5,709 nt of DNA from JBEEJL01 sp049698095 (GTDB lineage Bacteria; Pseudomonadota; Gammaproteobacteria; Burkholderiales; JBEEJL01). The notes beneath the pieces were generated by a model. The model saw only the letters and a list, made by a program, of their open reading frames with translations, did not search any database and had not been told where the DNA came from. Shown one piece after another: positions 1-4,975 of the stretch. A program made the position numbers and the translations under genes. The stretch spans positions 1 to 5,709 of the forward strand of contig JBAVXA010000034.1 in the NCBI GenBank assembly GCA_049698095.1. Reading direction: 5' to 3'. How positions within the stretch are numbered: the stretch's first letter is position 1; every line of letters starts with the position of its first letter.

Positions 1-873
1 AGCGCCGCGGAAAACACAACGGGCGCCGCATTTTTTATCGGCGTCGCCTGGTATCCGAACATCGACTACAGTGCAAGCCTGTCGGCGCAAAAGCGGTCCG
101 ACGCCGGCGCGTCAACGGTGATCGACGCCGGGCGCAATGTTCCGATCGGCGAAGGTCTCGGCTATCGCGTCGCATTGGAGCGCAGCCCGGATACAACTGC
201 AGTGTCGCCATCGGTGCAATACAACACCCGCGCCGGGTCGATCAACGCGGAGTTGCGCTCACAACGCTTGAACGGCGAGAAAACCACCAGTTATGAACTC
301 GCCTACTCGGGCGCACTGTTGCAGGTCGGCGGGCAATACGGCCTGAGCCGTACCGTTAACGACAGCTTCGGATTCGTGCAGGTTGGTGATCTGGCGAACG
401 TCCGCGTGTACCAGAACAATCAGGAAATAGGCAAAACCGATAAACTCGGCCGGGTGTTTTTGCCATTCATGGGATCCTTCGTGGAAAATCAGATCTCCAT
501 CAACGACAAGGATATCCCGATTGATTACAACATCGCCGAGGTAAACCAGTTTGTCTCGCCCAATTATCGCAGCGGCAACCTGATCAGATTTTCAGCCATT
601 CGTATTCAGGCCATCACCGGCAAATTGAAAATGCTTTTTAACAACGCGACCGATGCGGCGGAATATGTGGAGCTCAACCTGAGCGCCGATGGAAAAATGA
701 CAAGCCTTTCGACCGGCCGCCGCGGCGAGTTTTATGCCGAAAATCTTACCCCGGGAAAATACCGCGCGGCGTTCAGCTTCAAAAATCATGCATGCGAATT
801 CGACCTCAGCGTGCCACAATCGAGCGAGATGCTCATAGACTTGAAAGAGATTGTGTGTGAAGCGGCGCGCTGA
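1..873 (+). CDS. Outer-membrane usher of an archaic (Csu-like) chaperone-usher pilus, C-terminal part (5' truncated)
   Basis: The frame is open from base 1 and ends at TGA 871-873, giving the last 290 residues of a larger protein (ushers are usually 750-850 residues). Ushers are outer-membrane beta-barrel pores that accept chaperone-bound pilins and assemble them into the fibre. The first part has alternating polar/hydrophobic beta-barrel strands (for example IDYSASLSAQ and SYELAYSGALLQVGGQYGLS). Next comes a periplasmic-domain segment typical of the family (FGFVQVGDLANVRVYQNNQEI, then GRVFLPFMGSF and IDYNIAEVNQFVSP). The C-terminal domain ends with GRRGEFYAENLTPGKYRAAF and a conserved-looking Cys shortly before the end. 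The next gene encodes an SCPU-type subunit, which points to the archaic/sigma class rather than the classical FimD class. The GTG at 118 is internal and is not a gene start. The family call is from memory of such ushers, without a search; the subclass rests mainly on the neighbour. Confidence 0.88.
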   Translation, partial: SAAENTTGAAFFIGVAWYPNIDYSASLSAQKRSDAGASTVIDAGRNVPIGEGLGYRVALERSPDTTAVSPSVQYNTRAGSINAELRSQRLNGEKTTSYELAYSGALLQVGGQYGLSRTVNDSFGFVQVGDLANVRVYQNNQEIGKTDKLGRVFLPFMGSFVENQISINDKDIPIDYNIAEVNQFVSPNYRSGNLIRFSAIRIQAITGKLKMLFNNATDAAEYVELNLSADGKMTSLSTGRRGEFYAENLTPGKYRAAFSFKNHACEFDLSVPQSSEMLIDLKEIVCEAAR

Positions 874-1312
874 AATTTTGGCGGCGATGATGTGCCTTGC
901 CAGCGGTATTGCGCACGGCGCCTGCAGTATTGCGGTCACGCCGATCAACTTCGGCGCCTACAATGTTTTCGCGACGGTTCCGCTACGCTCCACCGGCACC
1001 TTCAGCGTCACCTGCAACGAAGCGCCGCCGCCGACTGTCACCATTAGCATAGGCCCCAGCGCCACCACCGGCGTCATCAACCCGCGCCAGATGCAGCAAA
1101 GCGGCGGCAGCGACGTGCTCGGATACAACCTGTTTACCGATTCGGCGCTTGGCCAGCTGTGGGGCGACGGTGTTTCCGGCGGAACCGTACTACGGCAAAA
1201 AGTGACCAAAAATAAGGCGTGGAATGCCCTGGTGTACGCCAGCCTGCCCGCGCTACAAAACGTATCGGCGGGGAGTTATTCAGATTCGCTGCTTGTAACA
1301 ATAGTTTGGTAA
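857..1312 (+). CDS. Secreted spore coat U (SCPU) domain pilus subunit, probably the tip
   Basis: This encodes a 151-residue secreted protein of the spore-coat-U family, the pilin fold of archaic chaperone-usher pili. I prefer GTG 857: AAAGAG at 843-848 lies eight bases upstream and the product begins MKRR, a good signal-peptide n-region. TTG 851 would add two residues. Residues 1-21 form the signal peptide (hydrophobic LAAMMCLASGIA, probable cleavage after A-H-G). The mature domain shows the family pattern: C23, then NFGAYNVF, then TGTFSVTC with C53 (likely C23-C53 disulfide), and a C-terminal GSYSDSLLVTIVW strand. The gene overlaps the usher end by 17 bp, so translation is probably coupled. 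C23 is only the second mature residue, so there is no room for an N-terminal donor strand. Known Csu-type tip adhesins have two domains and over 300 residues, and this one has a single domain. The family is confident; the tip role is inferred. Confidence 0.85.
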   Translation: MKRRAEILAAMMCLASGIAHGACSIAVTPINFGAYNVFATVPLRSTGTFSVTCNEAPPPTVTISIGPSATTGVINPRQMQQSGGSDVLGYNLFTDSALGQLWGDGVSGGTVLRQKVTKNKAWNALVYASLPALQNVSAGSYSDSLLVTIVW

Positions 1313-1317
1313 AGACG

Positions 1318-1785
1318 TTATCTCCCTTCAGCAAAGCCGAGCTGCCGCCACGCTTCATACACCAGGACCGCCGCGGTGTTGGACAGATTCAAGCTCCGGC
1401 TGTTCGGTTGCATCGGTAAACGTAATCTTTGTTCAGGCGGGAAGCTGCCGATAATTTCCAGCGGCAATCCGCGCGTTTCCGGCCCCAGCACAAATACGTC
1501 ATCGACCTTGAATTGCACATCGCTGTAACGTGTTGAGCCTCTGGTGGTAACGGCGAACATGCGTCTTGCGGCAAAAAATTTCAGGCAGGCAGACCAATCT
1601 TCATGCAACTTCAAATCCGCATATTCGTGATAATCCAGGCCCGCGCGTTTCATCTGTTTGTCTTCGAGAGCGAATCCCAGCGGCTTGACCAGATGCAATC
1701 GCGCGCCGGTATTTGCGCACAGTCGAATAATATTGCCGGTGTTGCCGGGGATTTCCGGCTGGAACAAGATAATATCGTAACTCAT
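1318..1785 (-). CDS. trmL: tRNA (cytidine/uridine-34 2'-O)-methyltransferase TrmL
   Basis: This is a complete 155-residue SPOUT (trefoil-knot) methyltransferase, the usual length for TrmL (YibK). In E. coli the enzyme transfers a methyl group from SAM to the 2'-OH of wobble nucleotide 34 of tRNA-Leu isoacceptors. Visible motifs are PEIPGNTGNIIRLCANTG at residues 10-27, RAGLDYHEY at 47-55, the knot segment LGPETRGLP at 100-108, and PMQPNSRSLNLSN at 124-136, followed by VYEAWRQLG. These match E. coli TrmL closely. The ATG start gives the expected MSYDIILFQPEIP N-terminus. It lies 17 bp downstream of comF on the same strand, so the two are probably an operon. The upstream stretch is very AT-rich, has no Shine-Dalgarno sequence, and contains a perfect TATAAT (1788-1793, minus strand) only two bases before the start. 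Its stop is five bases from the stop of the convergent SCPU gene, and no clear terminator is visible. Confidence 0.95.
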   Translation of the reverse strand: MSYDIILFQPEIPGNTGNIIRLCANTGARLHLVKPLGFALEDKQMKRAGLDYHEYADLKLHEDWSACLKFFAARRMFAVTTRGSTRYSDVQFKVDDVFVLGPETRGLPLEIIGSFPPEQRLRLPMQPNSRSLNLSNTAAVLVYEAWRQLGFAEGR

Positions 1786-1802
1786 TGATTATATTTAATT
1801 AT

Positions 1803-2531
1803 TTATCTTTCGCGTCGCAAGGTTCGCGCGACCACGTATGCCGACACTTTTTCCGCGCCGGATTTCTTCAGCGTCGTCGCGAACTCATTCAGCGTCGCGC
1901 CGGTGGTCATGACATCGTCCACCACGCCGACATGTTGGCCGCGCAAATCCATATCGCAGGTGAACGCGCCGCGCACGTTGGCGTGACGTTCTTTCCATGG
2001 CAACTGCGCCTGTTCTTTGGTGTCTTTGGTGCGCCGATAGCCGTTCAATTGCAGCGGGACTTTCCATACCTTGATAACGCTCCTGGCAATTTCGACCGAT
2101 TGATTGAACCCACGCTCCTGCAAGCGTGAACTGTGCAAGGGCATGGCGAAAACCGTATCCGGTTTTTCGAAGTCGCGCAGTTTTCGCAATAATCCGCCGG
2201 CAAAAAAATCCACTAGCGCGAGGTTACTGCGATATTTAATCTGGTGCACCAGCGCATCGACCGGAAAGCGGTAATCAAATGCGGCCAGTGTCATATCGAA
2301 TGACGGCGGGTGCGCAAGGCATTCGCCGCATACGCGCCCTTCAGTGCTGGCATGCGCGCATTGCGGGCACGCCGGGGCGTCGTGGTAAGGCAGTGCGCGC
2401 TCGCAGTCTGCGCATAGCGGCTGCGCATCGGCGCGCGCAGCACACAGGAGACAATCCTGCGGCAAGGCGATTTTTGCTCGTTGCAGAACCTGTTGCAGCG
2501 CGGTTGAAATTGACATCGCGGGCCGATTCAC
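1803..2531 (-). CDS. comF: ComF family protein (zinc-ribbon plus phosphoribosyltransferase-like domain)
   Basis: This encodes 242 residues with the typical ComF/GntX architecture. The N-terminal zinc-binding region has four CxxC pairs (C27/C30, C40/C43, C55/C58, C68/C71). It is followed by a type I phosphoribosyltransferase fold: HQIKYRSN at 96-103, ERGFNQS at 139-145, TKEQAQL at 171-177, and the PRPP-loop motif VGVVDDVMTTGAT at 201-213. ComF proteins are needed for DNA uptake in naturally competent bacteria and GntX for growth on gluconate, but the biochemical role is not settled. The start is uncertain: GTG 2531 gives MNRPAMSIS, while ATG 2516 gives MSIS. An in-frame TGA lies just upstream of the GTG, and neither start has a Shine-Dalgarno sequence. 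It is divergent from bioB and leads trmL. Closeness to biotin genes is a recurring arrangement in proteobacteria and does not imply a role in biotin synthesis. Confidence 0.92.
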   Translation of the reverse strand: MNRPAMSISTALQQVLQRAKIALPQDCLLCAARADAQPLCADCERALPYHDAPACPQCAHASTEGRVCGECLAHPPSFDMTLAAFDYRFPVDALVHQIKYRSNLALVDFFAGGLLRKLRDFEKPDTVFAMPLHSSRLQERGFNQSVEIARSVIKVWKVPLQLNGYRRTKDTKEQAQLPWKERHANVRGAFTCDMDLRGQHVGVVDDVMTTGATLNEFATTLKKSGAEKVSAYVVARTLRRER

Positions 2532-2538
2532 TGAAGAT
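2510..2538 (+). promoter_or_regulatory. Candidate bioB promoter inside the comF start
   Basis: A perfect -35 hexamer TTGACA (2510-2515) is followed, after 17 bp, by GAAGAT (2533-2538), which keeps only three of the six -10 consensus bases. Transcription would begin near 2545, leaving a leader of about 26 bases before bioB. The -35 overlaps the ATG 2516 candidate start of comF, and the whole element overlaps the candidate comF promoter on the other strand. I see no BirA-like or BioR-like operator. The weak -10 keeps confidence low. Confidence 0.3.
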
Positions 2539-2545
2539 ACAAGTC

Positions 2546-2551
2546 ATTTTA
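2546..2551 (-). promoter_or_regulatory. Candidate -10 element (TAAAAT) for comF-trmL
   Basis: On the minus strand the hexamer TAAAAT sits in GGTAAAATGAC, 14 bases before the comF GTG. It matches five of six positions of the sigma-70 -10 consensus. A start about seven bases downstream would give an untranslated leader of only about eight bases. The best -35 (TTCATG, 18-bp spacer, inside the bioB start) matches only three of six, so the call rests on the -10 alone and on its likeness to the boxes ahead of bioC and the copper chaperone gene. Confidence 0.35.
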
Positions 2552-2570
2552 CCTCACAGCGACTACGGCC

Positions 2571-3557
2571 ATGAACTCCATCCCGATCCACGAAGTCATT
2601 ACTGCCAAGCCCAAACGCCTGGCAACCGGGAATTTTTCAGTTGAACAGGTTGAACAATTATTCGACCTGCCATTCAGCGATTTGCTGTTTCGCGCGCAAA
2701 CCGTTCATCGCGAAAATTTTTCCCCCAACGCGGTTCAGCTGTCCACGCTGCTGTCGATCAAGACCGGTGGCTGCCCGGAAGATTGCGGCTATTGCCCGCA
2801 GGCCGCGCGCTACGATACCGGCGTCGCCAATCAGGAAATTTTGCCGCTGCAGGAAGTATTGGACGCGGCCAAGGCCGCCAAAGCTAACGGCGCATCGCGT
2901 TTCTGCATGGGAGCGGCATGGCGAGGGCCGAAACAAAAAGATCTGGAACCGGTGCTGGAGATGGTCAAAGCGGTGAAATCGCTGGGCCTCGAAACCTGCG
3001 CCACCCTGGGCATGTTGCGCGAGGGGCAGGCGGAACAATTAAAGACGGCCGGCCTCGATTATTACAACCACAACCTCGACACCGCACCGGAATTTTACGG
3101 CGACATCATCACCACGCGCGATTATCAAGACCGCCTAGATACGCTCGACCGCGTGCGCGATGCCGACATTCATGTGTGCTGCGGCGGTATCGTTGGCATG
3201 GGCGAGGCGCGCCGCGCGCGCGCCGGACTAATCGCGCAACTGGCGAATATGCATCCGCAGCCGGAATCGGTGCCAATTAATAATCTGGTGCAGGTCGAAG
3301 GCACGCCGTTATACGGCACGGACAAACTTGATCCGCTGGAATTTGTGCGCACCCTTGCCGTCGCGCGCATCACCATGCCGAAGAGTTACGTGCGTCTTTC
3401 TGCCGGTCGGCAGGAAATGTCGGAATCGACGCAGGCACTATGTTTTTTCGCCGGCGCGAACTCGATTTTTTACGGCGAAAAATTGCTCACTACCGGCAAC
3501 CCGGAAGCCGCGCGCGACAAGGCGTTGATGGAAAAACTGGGGCTGCATCCGGCCTGA
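2571..3557 (+). CDS. bioB: Biotin synthase BioB
   Basis: This is a complete 328-residue radical-SAM enzyme that inserts sulfur into dethiobiotin, the last step of biotin synthesis, in the cytoplasm. The CxxxCxxC cluster motif (C68, C72, C75 in GGCPEDCGYCPQ) binds the SAM-reducing 4Fe-4S cluster. C112, C143, C203 and R275 match the 2Fe-2S cluster ligands C97, C128, C188 and R260 of E. coli BioB, all with the same offset of 15. YNHNLDT (165-171), GGIVGMGE (205-212) and SYVRLSAGR (272-280) are conserved family segments, and the C-terminal ANSIFYGEKLLTTGNP agrees too. A second Cys (C204) directly follows C203. ATG 2571 has no recognisable Shine-Dalgarno sequence, but the N-terminal length is normal. 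comF diverges 39 bp upstream; bioC follows 56 bp downstream. bioF, bioA and bioD are not in the window. Confidence 0.98.
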   Translation: MNSIPIHEVITAKPKRLATGNFSVEQVEQLFDLPFSDLLFRAQTVHRENFSPNAVQLSTLLSIKTGGCPEDCGYCPQAARYDTGVANQEILPLQEVLDAAKAAKANGASRFCMGAAWRGPKQKDLEPVLEMVKAVKSLGLETCATLGMLREGQAEQLKTAGLDYYNHNLDTAPEFYGDIITTRDYQDRLDTLDRVRDADIHVCCGGIVGMGEARRARAGLIAQLANMHPQPESVPINNLVQVEGTPLYGTDKLDPLEFVRTLAVARITMPKSYVRLSAGRQEMSESTQALCFFAGANSIFYGEKLLTTGNPEAARDKALMEKLGLHPA

Positions 3558-3561
3558 GGCA

Positions 3562-3587
3562 CAGCGGTTCAGTGCATGCGAACGCTG
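3562..3587. other. Imperfect hairpin in the bioB-bioC gap
   Basis: CAGCGGTTC (3562-3570) can pair with GAACGCTG (3580-3587), forming eight base pairs with one bulged G and a nine-base loop (AGTGCATGC). No T-run follows on the + strand, so it is not a standard intrinsic terminator. It could attenuate or protect the bioB transcript end, or be chance in GC-rich DNA. Confidence 0.3.
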
Positions 3588-3601
3588 CGCCCGCCCTAGG
3601 T

Positions 3602-3607
3602 TAAAAT
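3602..3607 (+). promoter_or_regulatory. Candidate -10 element (TAAAAT) of bioC, leaderless geometry
   Basis: TAAAAT in GGTTAAAATGCC matches five of six -10 consensus bases and ends six bases before the bioC ATG (A at 3614). Sigma-70 promoters usually start about seven bases after the -10, which falls on the ATG itself. No Shine-Dalgarno sequence is present, and the TAA of the hexamer is in frame, so no longer N-terminus is possible. No good -35 is seen at 16-18 bp. Confidence 0.45.
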
Positions 3608-3613
3608 GCCGTC

Positions 3614-4471
3614 ATGGTACCATTGCCTTTAAACCTGCCGTCCCCCGAAAACTACGACAACGCCAATATTTTGCAACGCGAAATTGCCGCGCGCATGGCC
3701 GAGCGTCTGGATTATCTCAAGCTTGCTCCCGAAGTGATTCTCGATCTCGGAGCGCGCACGGGATTTGGCACGCGATTGTTGCGGCAACGCTTTCCAGCTG
3801 CATTGTCAGTCCCCATCGATGTCACGCCAGGGATATTGCGCCAGGGTTTTCCTGCCGAGGCCAAATGGAAACGCCTGATCGGGCTGGGTGATTCGCCTTT
3901 CGCTTGTACCAGCGCCGAATTCACCAGATTGCCGCTACGCGATGCGAGCGCCGACATGCTCTGGTCCAATCTGGCGTTGCATTACCATGATCCCGATTCC
4001 GTTTGCAAAGAGGCGCGGCGCGTGCTTAAGCCCGGCGGGCTGTTTATGTTCAGCCTTTTCGGCCCCGATACGCTGAAGGAATTGCGCGCTGTTTGCGGCA
4101 GCGACGGCGCCAGCATGAAACGGCTGATCGACATGCACGACGTCGGCGACGTGCTGTCGCACAACGGATTTACCGCGCCGGTGATGGACATGGAAACGCT
4201 GAAGCTGACTTATTCCGACACGACGGATTTGCTGCAAGACTTACGCAACACGGGTGAGCAAAACCTGCTACCGGAAATATTGCGCGGCGAAGTCAGCCGC
4301 GATCGGATCGCGTCCTTTAGCCGACTATACGAAGCTTTTCGCGCCGATGGTAAACTGCCGGCAACCTACGAAATCATTTATGGGCATGCGTGGAACAGCG
4401 AAGGCAACAAGATTTTGGCGGATGGCAGCCAGATAATCGAGTTTCGAAAATATAAAAGTGCCGCTCCCTGA
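3614..4471 (+). CDS. bioC: Malonyl-ACP O-methyltransferase BioC (SAM-dependent methyltransferase)
   Basis: This encodes 285 residues of a class I SAM methyltransferase. BioC methylates the free carboxyl of malonyl-ACP so that the fatty acid synthase can extend it to pimeloyl-ACP methyl ester, the start of biotin synthesis. The SAM-binding motif I is at 42-50 (ILDLGARTG), with Asp69 a likely ribose-binding acid. LWSNLALHYHDPDS (116-129), RRVLKPGGLFMFS (135-147) and FGPDTLKELR (149-158) are strong BioC signatures. MHDVGDVL (174-181) and the C-terminal YEIIYGHAW (252-260) also fit. Motif I has Ala-Arg where the family usually has Cys/Ser-Gly. The N-terminus is short, beginning at PENYDNANILQREIA and lacking the upstream helix often seen. 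The related NDUFAF5-type proteins share these motifs, but the position beside bioB favours BioC. ATG 3614 is the first possible start after an in-frame TAA and has no Shine-Dalgarno sequence. Confidence 0.88.
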   Translation: MVPLPLNLPSPENYDNANILQREIAARMAERLDYLKLAPEVILDLGARTGFGTRLLRQRFPAALSVPIDVTPGILRQGFPAEAKWKRLIGLGDSPFACTSAEFTRLPLRDASADMLWSNLALHYHDPDSVCKEARRVLKPGGLFMFSLFGPDTLKELRAVCGSDGASMKRLIDMHDVGDVLSHNGFTAPVMDMETLKLTYSDTTDLLQDLRNTGEQNLLPEILRGEVSRDRIASFSRLYEAFRADGKLPATYEIIYGHAWNSEGNKILADGSQIIEFRKYKSAAP

Positions 4472-4504
4472 TATTTATTAACTCATTGATTTTATTTATT
4501 TTTT

Positions 4505-4510
4505 TAAAAT
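4505..4510 (+). promoter_or_regulatory. Candidate -10 element (TAAAAT) of the copper chaperone gene, leaderless geometry
   Basis: TAAAAT ends six bases before ATG 4517, the same spacing as at bioC. It lies at the end of an AT-rich stretch (4470-4510) in the 45-bp gap after bioC. TTGATT (4486-4491) resembles a -35 but is only 13 bp away, too close for normal spacing. No Shine-Dalgarno sequence precedes the ATG. Confidence 0.42.
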
Positions 4511-4516
4511 TCTCTG

Positions 4517-4957
4517 ATGAGCCTCTCCAGCCGCATATTTGCATTTTTCCTGTTGCTCGCGTCGCCATTCGCTTTGGCAAGAGATCTTCATCTCGACGTC
4601 TCCGTAACTGACGCATGGATACGTGCCACGCATCCGGGGCAGCAAACCGGCGCGGTTTATATGATCATTAAAAGCGATAAGCCCGCCAAACTGATCAAAG
4701 TGGAAACACCGGCGGCGAAACAGGCTGAAATCCATAGCATGGAAATGAAAGGCGGCGTCATGGTCATGCGCGAGATGGAATCGCTGGCATTGCCGGAAAA
4801 GCAGGATGCCGCGCTTACACCGGGCGGCAACCATATCATGCTGATGAATTTGAAACGGCCCTTTATTGCAGGGGAGAAGATTCCACTCAAACTAAGCTTC
4901 AGGCGCGGCTCGGTCACCGTGCAATTGGAAATTCAAGCCGACGTCAGAAAGAAATAA
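4517..4957 (+). CDS. Periplasmic PCu(A)C copper chaperone
   Basis: This encodes a 146-residue exported protein of the PCu(A)C (DUF461) family, which binds Cu(I) in the periplasm and in several bacteria delivers it to the CuA site of cytochrome c oxidase, often together with Sco. Residues 1-21 are a signal peptide (hydrophobic IFAFFLLLASPFALA, likely cleavage after A-L-A). The mature domain starts VSVTDAWIRATHPGQQTGAVYM, the usual family opening. The Cu(I) motif H-x10-M-x21-H-x-M is fully kept as H73, M84, H106 and M108. LKRPFIAGEKIPLKLSF (112-128) is the conserved closing segment. Length is normal. No Sco or oxidase gene is nearby, so the actual client cannot be told. ATG 4517 is the earliest start after an in-frame TAA at 4505 and has no Shine-Dalgarno sequence. 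The next gene follows in the same frame after 18 bases. Confidence 0.93.
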   Translation: MSLSSRIFAFFLLLASPFALARDLHLDVSVTDAWIRATHPGQQTGAVYMIIKSDKPAKLIKVETPAAKQAEIHSMEMKGGVMVMREMESLALPEKQDAALTPGGNHIMLMNLKRPFIAGEKIPLKLSFRRGSVTVQLEIQADVRKK

Positions 4958-4975
4958 CCTGTCACGGACGCCGAT

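Noticed and set aside
914..925. Possible lipoprotein signal before C23 of the SCPU protein
   Set aside because: The residues before the Cys are H-G-A; a lipobox needs Leu/Val/Ile at the -3 position. The Cys is the conserved disulfide Cys of the family.
592..948. 118-residue open frame on the minus strand
   Set aside because: It is antisense to the usher end and the SCPU signal peptide, both clearly coding on the + strand, and is compositionally a shadow of GC-rich codons.
1304..1330. Terminator between the convergent SCPU and trmL genes
   Set aside because: Only five bases lie between the stops, and I find no stable stem with a T-run on either strand.
2341..2547. ATG at 2547 (minus) with GAGG a few bases upstream, opening a 68-residue frame
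   Set aside because: It looks like the best ribosome-binding site in this gap but is out of frame with comF, and its product is the wrong-frame reading of the comF zinc region. The ATG is better explained as the end of TAAAATG.
3206..3226. Alternating GC run, possible Z-DNA-like tract
   Set aside because: It is explained by codons for Glu-Ala-Arg-Arg-Ala-Arg-Ala in bioB within GC-rich DNA; nothing else marks it as functional.
4471..4504. T-rich stretch after bioC as an intrinsic terminator
   Set aside because: No GC-rich hairpin precedes the T-run; it reads better as AT-rich promoter-upstream DNA of the copper chaperone gene.
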